Part shown: positions 8,566-17,707 of the stretch, one piece after another
Numbering within the stretch: the first letter of the stretch is position 1
How the letters are laid out: each line of letters starts with the position of its first letter
Origin: Bacillota bacterium
GTDB taxonomy: Bacteria; Bacillota; Clostridia; Oscillospirales; Ruminococcaceae
Assembly (NCBI GenBank): GCA_023431215.1
Contig: JAEYXR010000011.1
Coordinates: forward strand, 1-64,000
Direction: 5' to 3'
Length of the DNA: 64,000 nt
The notes under the pieces: model-generated
What the model was told of the DNA's origin: nothing
Seen by the model: only the letters and a program-made list of their open reading frames with translations
Database searches by the model: none
Program-made: the position numbers and the translations under genes

Positions 8566-9042
8566 ATGGCCATTCGCAATTTGCGCACTGACGGTGATGA
8601 TGTATTAAGAAAAAAAAGCAAGCCGGTAGAGGTGTTTGATAAAAAGCTTTGGGAGCTGCTGGATGATATGGGTGATACGCTGGAGGAGCAAAACGGTGTA
8701 GGCCTTGCTGCTGTTCAGGTAGGGGTGCTGCGCCGCGTCTTTATTGTAGATGTTGGAGAAGGCGTTACCGAGTTCATCAACCCTCAAATGCTGGAAGTAA
8801 ACGGCGAGCAGGAGGTTCCCGAGGGCTGCCTTTCTTATCCCGGACAGTGGGGGCTTATCAAGCGCCCGGCCTATGCCAAAATCAAGGCACAAAACCGCAA
8901 CGGAGAATGGTTTGAAAAAGATGGAACAGAGCTTTATGCCCAGGCATTGTGCCATGAGTACGACCATTTGGATGGAATTTCGTTTTTAGATAAAGTGGAA
9001 CGCCGCCTTACTGACGAAGAGGTGCGCCATTTGGGAGACTGA
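8566..9042 (+). CDS. def: Peptide deformylase
   Basis: Removes the formyl group from N-terminal methionine of new proteins, paired here with fmt, which adds it. The 158-residue protein has all three motifs: GVGLAAVQVG at 44-53, EGCLS with the metal ligand Cys88, and HEYDH at 130-134 (His130 and His134 metal ligands, Glu131 catalytic). GGGAGG lies before ATG 8566; the longer frame from 8500 adds an unsupported leader. Ligands predict an Fe2+/Ni2+ enzyme. Confidence 0.96.
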   Translation: MAIRNLRTDGDDVLRKKSKPVEVFDKKLWELLDDMGDTLEEQNGVGLAAVQVGVLRRVFIVDVGEGVTEFINPQMLEVNGEQEVPEGCLSYPGQWGLIKRPAYAKIKAQNRNGEWFEKDGTELYAQALCHEYDHLDGISFLDKVERRLTDEEVRHLGD

Positions 9043-9141
9043 CACCTTGGATTATAACGTGTAAAGCATACAAAGGCATTGCCCTGCAAGGCGGGCTGCT
9101 TGACACAACAGGGTAACACCAAAAGATGGAGGAATGTACAG

Positions 9142-10083
9142 GTGAGAATCGTATTTATGGGTACACCGGACTTTGCGGTGCCCTGTCTGCAGCGCATTTT
9201 GGATGACGGACATGAGGTGGTGGGGGTATTTACCCAGCCCGATAAACCAAAGGGCAGAGGCTACACCCTGTGTCCCCCACCCGTCAAGGAGCTGGCACTA
9301 CGTTATCATCTGCCTGTATATCAGCCTGCAAAACTCCGGGACGGCACAGCTTTGGAGATACTCAAAGAGCTTAACCCCCAGCTGATTGTGGTGGTAGCCT
9401 ACGGCCGTATTTTGCCCACGGATATTTTGGAGCTGCCGCCCATGGGCTGCATCAACATTCACGGCAGCCTGCTGCCCAAGTACCGGGGTGCCGCGCCAAT
9501 TCAGTGGACAGTGCTGAACGGCGATCCGGTGGGCGGTGTTACCGCCATGTTTTTGGCAGAAGAAATGGACACCGGCGACATGATACTAAAGTGTGAAACC
9601 CCTGTGGACGAAAACGAGACCGCCGGCGAGCTGTTTGACCGGCTTATGCCTCTGGGGGCTCAGTGCCTTTCGGACACATTAAAGCTGTTTGAAGATGGCA
9701 AGGTGGTGCGAACCCCTCAGGACCACACCAAGGCTACCGTGGCTCCCATGCTGGATAAGGCCATGGGCGAAATAGATTTTACCAAAAGTGCCGGTGAAAC
9801 TCACAACCTGATCCGCGGACTGAACCCCTGGCCTTCGGCATGGGTGCGGACAGGTGGCAAGCTGCTCAAACTGCACCGCTCGGTGCTGCGCCCCGACTGG
9901 GACACCGAAGCTGCCAATGCGCAGCCCGGTACAGTGCTGGACAGCAAGGAACTGATTGTGGCCTGCGGTGATGGCGCACTGCAGCTTACCCAGGTACAGC
10001 CCGAGGGCAAAAGCCGTATGGCAGGTGCCGATTATATGCGGGGAGCCAGGCTTGCTGTAGGAGACAAATTAATTAAGGACTAA
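9142..10083 (+). CDS. fmt: Methionyl-tRNA formyltransferase
   Basis: Transfers formyl from 10-formyl-tetrahydrofolate to Met-tRNAfMet. The 313-residue protein starts RIVFMGTPDFAVP after a GTG at 9142, with TGGAGGA eight bases upstream; the frame upstream to 9079 has no ribosome site and no family similarity. The catalytic block NIHGSLLPKYRGAAPIQW includes His107 and is followed by the EMDTGDM Asp motif. A C-terminal OB-fold tRNA-binding domain follows. It sits directly after def. Confidence 0.95.
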   Translation: MRIVFMGTPDFAVPCLQRILDDGHEVVGVFTQPDKPKGRGYTLCPPPVKELALRYHLPVYQPAKLRDGTALEILKELNPQLIVVVAYGRILPTDILELPPMGCINIHGSLLPKYRGAAPIQWTVLNGDPVGGVTAMFLAEEMDTGDMILKCETPVDENETAGELFDRLMPLGAQCLSDTLKLFEDGKVVRTPQDHTKATVAPMLDKAMGEIDFTKSAGETHNLIRGLNPWPSAWVRTGGKLLKLHRSVLRPDWDTEAANAQPGTVLDSKELIVACGDGALQLTQVQPEGKSRMAGADYMRGARLAVGDKLIKD

Positions 10084-10168
10084 AACTCTAGCAATTTCAT
10101 GATTTGCACACGAATACTTCATAGTTTTCTGTCATACTAACAGAAAAACAATTGGGAGGGTAGATCCT

Positions 10169-10867
10169 ATGCCATTCTTTTTCTACGACTATTATTATCT
10201 TGTGCTGGTTATTCCCGCAATGCTGCTTGCGCTTTGGGCACAGTTTAAGGTAAAGTCAACCTTTCACCGTTACTCTCAGGTTCGTAGCTACCGGGGAGTT
10301 ACTGCTGCACAGGTGGCGCGGAGCATTCTGGATGAAAATGGACTACACAATGTATCGGTGCAGCATGTACCGGGTAAGCTCTCCGACCATTACGACCCCA
10401 CCAGCCGTGTGGTGCGCCTGTCCGACGATGTGTACAACAGCACCTCTATTGCTGCCATTGGGGTAGCAGCCCACGAGGTGGGACATGCCTGTCAGCATGC
10501 GGTGGGTTATGCACCCATGAAGCTGCGTACCGCTATTATTCCCGTGACAAACATTGGCTCACAGTTGGCTGTTCCCCTAATTTTAATCGGTTTTCTGTTT
10601 AACAATGATACCATGGCTATGCTGGGAGTCATCTTCTTTTCCACTGCCGCTATCTTTCAGCTCGTTACCCTGCCCGTAGAGTTTAACGCCAGTAACCGTG
10701 CCATAAAAACTCTGGACAACCGCGGCTTTTTGGTGCAGGAGGAGCTTTCCGGGGTCAAAAAGGTGCTTACCGCTGCAGCACTTACCTATGTTGCCGCACT
10801 CATTGTATCAGTGGCACAGCTGCTGCGCTTAATGCTGATTGTAGGCAGCCGACGCCGCAACGACTAA
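10169..10867 (+). CDS. YugP-type membrane zinc metallopeptidase
   Basis: The 232-residue protein belongs to the neutral zinc metallopeptidase family of B. subtilis YugP (DUF2268-like/PF04298). It has an N-terminal membrane segment (about 9-26), the zinc motif AHEVGHACQH with His102, Glu103 and His106, and two or three more hydrophobic segments (about 126-165 and 207-225). GGGAGGG precedes the ATG. The gene is commonly inserted between fmt and rsmB in Clostridia. The substrate is not known; the topology suggests processing of membrane or secreted proteins. Confidence 0.85.
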   Translation: MPFFFYDYYYLVLVIPAMLLALWAQFKVKSTFHRYSQVRSYRGVTAAQVARSILDENGLHNVSVQHVPGKLSDHYDPTSRVVRLSDDVYNSTSIAAIGVAAHEVGHACQHAVGYAPMKLRTAIIPVTNIGSQLAVPLILIGFLFNNDTMAMLGVIFFSTAAIFQLVTLPVEFNASNRAIKTLDNRGFLVQEELSGVKKVLTAAALTYVAALIVSVAQLLRLMLIVGSRRRND

Positions 10868-10956
10868 ACGGCTGCCGTTACAGCCCACGCTGTAACTCTT
10901 TTAACTGGTGCGGATAAAAGCACCCTTATGATGATGACAAAAAGGAGGGCCTGCCC

Positions 10957-12237
10957 TTGAGTACAGCCCGTGAGGCCGCCGCAAAAGCACTGATGGGTGT
11001 ATTTGCCGGGGGTGGCTACTCTAATTTGGTGCTGGATGGTGCCCTTGGACGTGCCGAGCTTTCACCTCGTGACAAAGCATTTTGTTCTGCCTTGTTTTAT
11101 GGGGTGGTAGAACGCTGCATCACCTTGGACTGGGCCATTGCCGCTTATTCTTCGGTACCGCTAAAAAAAATGGATGATACGGTGCTGCAAATACTCCGCT
11201 GCGCCTTTTACCAGCTGCTTTATATGCCTTCGGTACCACAATCTGCCGCCGTCAATGAGGCGGTGGAGCTGTGCCGAAAGCTGGGCAAGGGTAAAACCTC
11301 AGGCTTTGTCAATGGAGTACTGCGCAGCTTTTTACGAGCAGACAAAGCCATGCCCCAGCCCAAGGACAAGCTGCGGGCGTCGGAGGTGCATTATTCCATC
11401 CCTGGGCCTTTGATTCAGCTTTGGCGCAAGGGCTATGGCGAAACTACTGCACATACCATTCTGGAGGGTACCCTTACCAAGGCACCGCTGTTTATTCGTG
11501 TCAACACCTGCAAAACAAGCCCCACACAGCTGACCAAGCTGCTGACAGAGGCAGGGGTTAAAGTACTGCCCTGCCACGAAAGTGCCAATGCTCTGATTTT
11601 GGAAGAAGCGGGCAGTATAACCGGCCTGCCGGGCTTTGCCCAAGGGCTTTTTCATGTGCAGGATTTGGCCAGTCAGCTTTGTGCACAGGCGTTGGATGCC
11701 AGACCCGGTATGCGGGTGCTGGATGTTTGCGCGGCACCGGGGGGCAAAAGCTTTACCGCGGCGCAAACCATGGAAAACACCGGTGAGGTGGTTGCCCTGG
11801 ATTTGTACGACCACCGTGCAGGGCTGATTGCAGAGGGTGCATCCCGCCTTGGTCTTAGCTGTATTCATGCTTCTGTAGGCGATGCTACTGTTTATGACCC
11901 AAACCGGGGAGAGTTCGACCGTGTTTTGTGTGATGTGGTGTGTTCCGGCTTTGGAATTTTGCGCCGAAAGCCCGAAATTCGCTACAAACCGTTAAAAAGC
12001 ATAGACGGAATTTGGCAGATACAGTATAATATACTAAATACGTCCTCACACTACTGTAAAAAAGGAGGCAGGCTGATTTATTCCACCTGCACCTTAAATC
12101 CACAGGAAAACCAGGAGGTTGTCAACCAATTTTTGGCGGAGCACCCTCAGTTTGCCTTGGTGGAGGAAACAACCCGCTTGCCGGGGCAGGGCGGCTCGGA
12201 CGGCTTCTTCTTTGCCGTACTGCAAAGAAAACCCTGA
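10957..12237 (+). CDS. rsmB: 16S rRNA (cytosine(967)-C5)-methyltransferase RsmB
   Basis: Methylates C967 of 16S rRNA using SAM. The 426 residues hold an N-terminal NusB-like domain (to about 135) and a C-terminal Rossmann methyltransferase. SAM-binding VLDVCAAPGGKSF, the catalytic-site motif DVVCSG with Cys329 (Val where most m5C enzymes have Pro) and YSTCTLNPQEN with Cys378 are all present. The TTG start at 10957 follows AAGGAGGG; no better start fits. It is part of the def-fmt-rsmB-rlmN order seen in Bacillus. Confidence 0.93.
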   Translation: MSTAREAAAKALMGVFAGGGYSNLVLDGALGRAELSPRDKAFCSALFYGVVERCITLDWAIAAYSSVPLKKMDDTVLQILRCAFYQLLYMPSVPQSAAVNEAVELCRKLGKGKTSGFVNGVLRSFLRADKAMPQPKDKLRASEVHYSIPGPLIQLWRKGYGETTAHTILEGTLTKAPLFIRVNTCKTSPTQLTKLLTEAGVKVLPCHESANALILEEAGSITGLPGFAQGLFHVQDLASQLCAQALDARPGMRVLDVCAAPGGKSFTAAQTMENTGEVVALDLYDHRAGLIAEGASRLGLSCIHASVGDATVYDPNRGEFDRVLCDVVCSGFGILRRKPEIRYKPLKSIDGIWQIQYNILNTSSHYCKKGGRLIYSTCTLNPQENQEVVNQFLAEHPQFALVEETTRLPGQGGSDGFFFAVLQRKP

Positions 12238-12267
12238 CAGAGCATACCTTTAAAGGAGTACAATCGT

Positions 12268-13320
12268 TTGAATCAAAAAACCGACATTTCATCCATGACG
12301 CTAGAAAGACTGACCCGGTATGTCACCGACACACTGGGGCAGCCTAAGTTTCGTGCTGGGCAAATCTATTCGTGGCTGCACCAAAAGCAGGTAACCTCCT
12401 TTGAGGAGATGACCAATCTTTCGGCGGCTTTGCGTGGGCAGCTGGAGGAGCAGGCTTTTATCACCCGGCCAACGGTGCGCAAGGAGCTGCGTTCTAACAT
12501 AGATTCTACCGTCAAATTTTTGTTCCAAATGCCCGACGGAAACTGCGTGGAAAGCGTACTGATGGAATACCGTCATGGACTGAGCCTATGCGTATCCACT
12601 CAGGTGGGCTGCCGCATGGGCTGTAAGTTTTGTGCCTCCACCCTGGGAGGGCTGGTTCGCAACCTCACTGCCGGCGAGATGCTGGGGGAGGTTTATGAAG
12701 CACAGCGACAAAGCGGACAGAAAATATCTACCCTTGTTTTAATGGGAATTGGCGAGCCACTGGATAATTTTAATCATGTGGTGGATTTTTTGGAAATACT
12801 ATCCTCAGAGGGTGGGCAAAACCTGAGCCTGAGGCATGTATCCCTTTCCACCTGCGGTCTTTGTGATGAAATTGACCGTCTGGCCCAAAAAAAGCTGGGG
12901 CTTACCCTGTCGGTATCGCTTCATGCCGATAACAATGAAACGCGCTCGCAGATTATGCCGGTGATTAACCGCTATACTATAGATAGATTGATGGAATCCT
13001 GCAAAAACTACTTTGCCGTTACAGGGCGGCGAATTTCTTATGAATATGCACTGATTGATGGGGTCAATGATACCACCGAACATGCACAGGGGCTTTTAAA
13101 GCTGCTGAAAGGGCAAAACTGCCATGTCAACTTAATTCCTGTCAATCCTGTGAAAGAAAGAGGGACGCGGCGCAGCAGCCGCGAAAATGTAGAGCGCTTT
13201 TGCAAGCTACTCAACGACCGCGGACTGAGTGCCACCATTCGCCGCGAGTTGGGCAGCGACATCAGTGCCGCCTGCGGACAGCTAAGGCGCCAGGAGGCAC
13301 AGAGCCAAAGCGAAGCTTGA
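12268..13320 (+). CDS. rlmN: Dual-specificity RNA (adenine-C2) methyltransferase RlmN
   Basis: A radical SAM enzyme that makes m2A2503 in 23S rRNA and m2A37 in some tRNAs. The 350 residues carry cluster ligands Cys115, Cys119 and Cys122 (CRMGCKFC), the GIGEPLDN motif, and the C-terminal Cys336 (SAACGQL) that holds the methyl intermediate. Start is TTG at 12268 with AAAGGAG before it. Asn/ATN motifs mark RlmN rather than the Cfr resistance paralogue, as does the operon context. Confidence 0.95.
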   Translation: MNQKTDISSMTLERLTRYVTDTLGQPKFRAGQIYSWLHQKQVTSFEEMTNLSAALRGQLEEQAFITRPTVRKELRSNIDSTVKFLFQMPDGNCVESVLMEYRHGLSLCVSTQVGCRMGCKFCASTLGGLVRNLTAGEMLGEVYEAQRQSGQKISTLVLMGIGEPLDNFNHVVDFLEILSSEGGQNLSLRHVSLSTCGLCDEIDRLAQKKLGLTLSVSLHADNNETRSQIMPVINRYTIDRLMESCKNYFAVTGRRISYEYALIDGVNDTTEHAQGLLKLLKGQNCHVNLIPVNPVKERGTRRSSRENVERFCKLLNDRGLSATIRRELGSDISAACGQLRRQEAQSQSEA

Positions 13321-13399
13321 GGAAACCAGAGCCGACCCCGGGCGTTTTGCTTGGGGAAGAAGTGTCTAAAAAGTATTTTGGACAAAAGGAGTGAGAGCT

Positions 13400-14137
13400 G
13401 TGCTGGGGATTATTGGAATCACCGATAAAGGGCTGAGCCGGGCTACCAACCAGGACCGGTTTGCCGGGGAGGTGTTTGCCCCGGATTTTGCCTATGGTGT
13501 GGTGTGCGACGGCATGGGCGGCGAAAACGGCGGAGGCATCGCCAGCAGCATTGCCTGCGAAGAAATTCGCCGTATGATGGAAAACAGCCGCCGGGGCATG
13601 GACGAACGCTCTTTGTACCTGCTGCTGGAAAGCGCTGTTTCCACCGCCAACATCATGGTCTATGAAAAAGCACAGCAATCCTTTGAGGATGAAAGTTTGC
13701 AGGGGATGGGCACTACTGTTTGTCTCGCTGTTATATCCGGTGATGTGGTCACCATTGCCAATGTGGGAGACAGCCGGGCATATCTTGCCCGGGGAGGACA
13801 CCTCAACCAGCTCACCACCGATCATACTGTGGTGCAAATGATGGTGGACAGGGGAGAAATTACCCCCGAGGAGGCAATTACCCACGAAAGCAGACATCTG
13901 ATTACACGTGCAGTCGGAGTGGAACGGACTGTGGATCTTTCCTACAGCACAGCGGAGATGGAAGAGGGAGATATTCTGCTGCTGTGTTCCGACGGCCTTT
14001 ATAATATGGTCATGCCCGAAAGGCTGCTGCCCCTTTTGCAGCGCTGTGTGGAAGAGGATGACGCCACCTGTCTGGTGGAGACAGCCAATGCCGCCGGAGG
14101 CAAGGACAACATCACAGCAGTACTGCTGTACAAATAA
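13400..14137 (+). CDS. prpC: PP2C-type protein phosphatase PrpC/Stp
   Basis: A Mn2+-dependent Ser/Thr phosphatase that reverses PrkC phosphorylation. The 245 residues show the bacterial PP2C motifs TNQDRF, DGMGGENGG, VGDSRAYL, CSDGLYNMV and GGKDNITAV, so all metal-binding Asp residues are in place. I chose GTG at 13400, eight bases after AAAGGAG; the GTG at 13391 is part of that ribosome site. The kinase gene follows directly, the standard pairing. Confidence 0.93.
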   Translation: MLGIIGITDKGLSRATNQDRFAGEVFAPDFAYGVVCDGMGGENGGGIASSIACEEIRRMMENSRRGMDERSLYLLLESAVSTANIMVYEKAQQSFEDESLQGMGTTVCLAVISGDVVTIANVGDSRAYLARGGHLNQLTTDHTVVQMMVDRGEITPEEAITHESRHLITRAVGVERTVDLSYSTAEMEEGDILLLCSDGLYNMVMPERLLPLLQRCVEEDDATCLVETANAAGGKDNITAVLLYK

Positions 14138-14257
14138 AACCGGCCTGTTAATAAGCCAAGCAGAGGAACAGGGAAAAGCTCCTTGGGCTTGAGTAAAAGG
14201 ATAGGTAGGGTTCATTACACTTTGTGCCGATGCAAAGCGGCAGAATGGATGATTTGT

Positions 14258-16267
14258 ATGGATAATTTGCTAGGAAAACGACTGGAAGGACGATATCTTA
14301 TTGAGGAGCTTATCGGCGTAGGCGGAATGGCCAATGTCTACAAAGCCTTCGATACCGCCGAGCAGCGTCCGGTAGCCATCAAAATGCTTCGGGATGAATA
14401 TGTGGACAATGAAGACTTTTTGCGGCGCTTCCGCAATGAGTCTAAAGCCATTTATTCCCTGAACCACCCCAATATTGTCAAAATATTTGATGTCATCCTC
14501 ACAACAAAAAACCCTGTTATTGTGATGGAGTATGTAGACGGCATTACCCTAAAGGATTATATTGAAAAAAAGGGTGTGGTGGGGGTTCGTTCTGCCATTG
14601 CCCTTACCATGCAGCTGCTTCTGGCTCTGCAGCATGCTCACGAAAACGGCATTGTCCACCGTGACGTTAAGCCCCAAAATATTATGGTACTTGCAGACGG
14701 TACCATTAAGGTCATGGATTTTGGCATTGCCCGCTTTGCCATGAGCCAATCCCGCACCATAACCGACCGCGCCATTGGCTCGGTGCATTATATCAGCCCC
14801 GAGCAGGCAAGAGGCGACGGCGTTTTGGATACCCGTGCCGATATTTACTCGGTGGGTGTTATTTTGTTTGAAATGATTACGGGGCGTTTGCCCTTTGAAG
14901 CGGACACACCTGTGTCGGTTGCTTTGAAGCAGATACAGGATAAGCCCATGCGCCCCCGCTCTCTTAACCCCAATCTGCCCCAGGGGCTGGAGGACATTAC
15001 CATTAAGGCCATGGCCAAAAACCCCGACCTGCGCTACCAAAACGCTGGTGAAATGCTGCGGGATCTGCAAAGCTTTGTCCGCAACCCCGATATTATTTTT
15101 GGTTATGCCGCCTTGGATTTGAGCATGGACCACAAAAGTGAGGCTCAAAAATTTATAGAGAAAGAAAACGGAGAAACCCAGATGACATCCAAACCCCGCA
15201 AGAGACAAAACAGCCCGGAAGAAGAAAGAAAGGAAACAGCAGGCAGAAAAAAACGCCGCAAGGTTTCGGCGCTGACGGTACTTTTTGGTATTACCTGTGC
15301 GTTTATACTGGGCACCGCTATCTTTGTAGGGGCTATGCTGATGATGAACAATCCTTTTGAGCATGTTCCTGAGGTAGATATGCCCGATTTGGTAGGCAAG
15401 TCTTATGAGCAGGTCATTAAGGACAAAAACTACAAGAGCTTTAAGTTTGAGGTAGAGGAACAAACCTTTAATACCACCTACGAAAAAGGCTTGATATACG
15501 AGCAGTTCCCTACCTCCGGCAAACGGGTAAAAGAAGGTATTACCATTAAGGTAAAGGTGAGCAGCGGTGCACAAAGCATTACGCTGCAGGACTTTGCAGG
15601 GCAGGAATCCACCCTTGTATTTGCCAAGCTGAAGGAACTGGGGCTCAAATATTCTCAGGCAAGCATCAACAGTGACACTGTGCCGGAGGGTTACGTGGTT
15701 AAAACCGAGCCGGGTAAAAATGAAACGGTTACAACCGGCAGCGAAATTGTGGTATATGTCAGCAGCGGTACCGGTAAAGAAATGGTGCAGGTGCCCCAGC
15801 TGGTGGCCGAGGATTTGGAATATGCCAAGGAGCTTTTGGAAGAAAACGGGCTTTTGTTAGGCAACATCAGCTATGAAGTAAGCATGATGCCCGAGGGCAC
15901 GGTGCTTTCTCAGGCACCCAACTATCCCGCCCGGGTGCCCATGGGCAGCAAGGTAAATGTAACGGTGTCATCGGACGAAGAGGTTACCTCTAAAAAGCTG
16001 ACATTGCTGATGCTGCTGCCCGGCAACATGAATACCCAGGTGAAGGTAACGGCGGAAATGAACGGCGCTGAGGTTTACAGCACCACATTGATTCCGGCCA
16101 GCCAGCGAGCCCTGTCGGTTACCGTTCAGGGTGAGGGAGAAAACGTTGTTGATATTAAGATCAACGGTGTGCTGTATCAAAGCTGGAAGGTCAACTTTGA
16201 TACCGAGGAAAAGACCAAGTTGGTAGATAATATTGAACAATTTGAAGCACAGGCATCACAGCCGTAA
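14258..16267 (+). CDS. prkC: PASTA-domain serine/threonine protein kinase PrkC
   Basis: A membrane kinase that senses muropeptides/cell wall state. The 669 residues comprise a Hanks-type kinase (Lys42 in VAIKML, HRD at 134-136, DFG from Asp154, APE region intact), a basic juxtamembrane linker, one membrane span (about 336-363) and three outside PASTA repeats (about 372-434, 438-502, 508-570). A further 100-residue C-terminal domain (571-669) is unlike PASTA and resembles the beta-rich tails of some clostridial PrkC proteins. ATG 14258 gives the normal MDNLLGKRLEGRY start; the ribosome site is weak, and earlier in-frame starts at 14183 or 14249 cannot be excluded. Confidence 0.92.
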   Translation: MDNLLGKRLEGRYLIEELIGVGGMANVYKAFDTAEQRPVAIKMLRDEYVDNEDFLRRFRNESKAIYSLNHPNIVKIFDVILTTKNPVIVMEYVDGITLKDYIEKKGVVGVRSAIALTMQLLLALQHAHENGIVHRDVKPQNIMVLADGTIKVMDFGIARFAMSQSRTITDRAIGSVHYISPEQARGDGVLDTRADIYSVGVILFEMITGRLPFEADTPVSVALKQIQDKPMRPRSLNPNLPQGLEDITIKAMAKNPDLRYQNAGEMLRDLQSFVRNPDIIFGYAALDLSMDHKSEAQKFIEKENGETQMTSKPRKRQNSPEEERKETAGRKKRRKVSALTVLFGITCAFILGTAIFVGAMLMMNNPFEHVPEVDMPDLVGKSYEQVIKDKNYKSFKFEVEEQTFNTTYEKGLIYEQFPTSGKRVKEGITIKVKVSSGAQSITLQDFAGQESTLVFAKLKELGLKYSQASINSDTVPEGYVVKTEPGKNETVTTGSEIVVYVSSGTGKEMVQVPQLVAEDLEYAKELLEENGLLLGNISYEVSMMPEGTVLSQAPNYPARVPMGSKVNVTVSSDEEVTSKKLTLLMLLPGNMNTQVKVTAEMNGAEVYSTTLIPASQRALSVTVQGEGENVVDIKINGVLYQSWKVNFDTEEKTKLVDNIEQFEAQASQP

Positions 16268-16798
16268 TATCGCAAAGATAACGGAATTTCTGTTAGGATT
16301 AGATAGCGCTGGGCGGCGGGGGTGGGGAAGCAAACCTATCCCCGCTCACCTATTGAAGGCCCTGGAGATAACTGCCTCTAGCATATAAAATACCTTATCA
16401 GGCAATCCGGAAAAAGGCGGGCGAAGCGCCTTGCATATTCTAGTAGACCCCCCCAAGGGCATCCCGACGAAGTGGGGACAAAAAGCCGACGTGTCCAGCC
16501 GCACAGCACTTGGAGGCTTTTTGCCGTAGGGAACTTGAGTAACCCCACCAGAGCCGCCCGCCGCCCTTTGGCCGTTGGGGTGTCCAGCAGGAACGACTGG
16601 TTGCTTTGGTGCCTTTATCAATAAAAGGTACTGCCCGCCCGGCCAGAGGGCAAAGGCAACGAGGGTAAAAGATAAAGCCTATGACCCAGCTGTAAATTAA
16701 GCGCCCATATCGGACACCTGCGGTGCATTTGAATTTTAGGGCCGTAGCAGCATAACCAATCATAAAACAACATCAAAGAAATAAAAGGAGGCGACCAG
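16268..16798. other. 530-bp GC-rich gene-free stretch between prkC and rsgA
   Basis: No credible coding region is visible, although two overlapping minus-strand frames stay open (16346-16621 and 16440-16763). The stretch is rich in G/C tracts and short inverted segments, for example GGCGGGCG with CGCCCGCC across 16416-16562. Its composition is unlike the AT-rich spacers elsewhere in the window. It does not match RNase P RNA, tmRNA, SRP RNA or 6S RNA as I know them. It may be an intergenic repeat element or a structured RNA; I cannot tell which. Confidence 0.4.
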
Positions 16799-17707
16799 AT
16801 GGACGCAGCAGCACCTCTTGCCCAAACAGGTCTGATTATTAAAGCTCTGGGGGGATTCTATTATGTTCGGACCACACAAGGCGAGGAACTGAGCTGCCGT
16901 GCCCGTGGACGCTTTCGCAAGGATGAGATAAGCCCTGTGGTGGGAGATACGGTTACAGTTGAGATGACCCAGCCGGGGAGCGGCTATGTGGTAGAGATTG
17001 CACCCCGTAAAAATTCTCTTATCCGTCCTCCGGTTGCCAATTTGGACAGGCTGGCTATGGTGGTATCCTGTAAGGACCCCGCCCCCAACCTGCTGGTGCT
17101 GGATAAGCTCACAGCCATTGCCTGCCGCAGAAATATCCCCGTGGTGCTTATTTTTACCAAAACTGATTTATCCGACCCCGAGCCTTTTACCGCTATCTAT
17201 CGCAAGGCGGGCTTTACAGTATTTGAGGTCAACAACCTTACCGGCGAAGGGGCGCAGGCAGTACGGCAGGAGCTTAGAACAGGCATTACCGCCTTTTGCG
17301 GCAACTCCGGTGCAGGTAAGTCCAGCCTGCTGAATACCCTGTTCCCCCAGTTAGAGCTTGCCACGGGAGATATCAGCCAAAAGCTGGGGCGCGGCCGCCA
17401 TACCACCCGTCATGTAGAGCTTTTTGCCACAGGCGACGGTGGTTGGATTGCAGACACACCGGGTTTTTCCGCCGTGGAGTTTTTGCAGTTTGAAAAGATG
17501 CTTGCCCGGGAGCTGGCGGATTGTTTTATCGATTTTGCAGACTTTCGGGAGCACTGTCGTTTTACAGGGTGCAGCCACAGGTCTGAAAAGGGCTGTGCCG
17601 TATTGGAGGCGGTAGCAAGGGATGAAATTGCCCCCAGCCGCCACCAAAGTTATCTTGCAATATTTGAAGAACTGAAAGACGTCAAAGAATGGGAGTTGGG
17701 CAAGTGA
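16799..17707 (+). CDS. rsgA: Ribosome small-subunit GTPase RsgA
   Basis: A circularly permuted GTPase that helps mature the 30S subunit. The 302 residues begin with an OB fold, then the permuted G motifs: G4 TKTD at 120-123, G1 GNSGAGKSS from 168 and G3 DTPGF from 219. The zinc site is Cys253, Cys258, His260 and Cys266. AAAGGAGGCG lies before ATG 16799. It precedes thiN as usual, but ribulose-phosphate 3-epimerase (rpe), which normally lies between them, is missing. Confidence 0.95.
   Translation: MDAAAPLAQTGLIIKALGGFYYVRTTQGEELSCRARGRFRKDEISPVVGDTVTVEMTQPGSGYVVEIAPRKNSLIRPPVANLDRLAMVVSCKDPAPNLLVLDKLTAIACRRNIPVVLIFTKTDLSDPEPFTAIYRKAGFTVFEVNNLTGEGAQAVRQELRTGITAFCGNSGAGKSSLLNTLFPQLELATGDISQKLGRGRHTTRHVELFATGDGGWIADTPGFSAVEFLQFEKMLARELADCFIDFADFREHCRFTGCSHRSEKGCAVLEAVARDEIAPSRHQSYLAIFEELKDVKEWELGK

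Noticed and set aside
16346..16621. 91-codon minus-strand ORF in the prkC-rsgA spacer
   Set aside because: No ribosome site and biased composition (Gly/Pro/Arg-rich) typical of GC-rich non-coding DNA; a second overlapping frame is also open.
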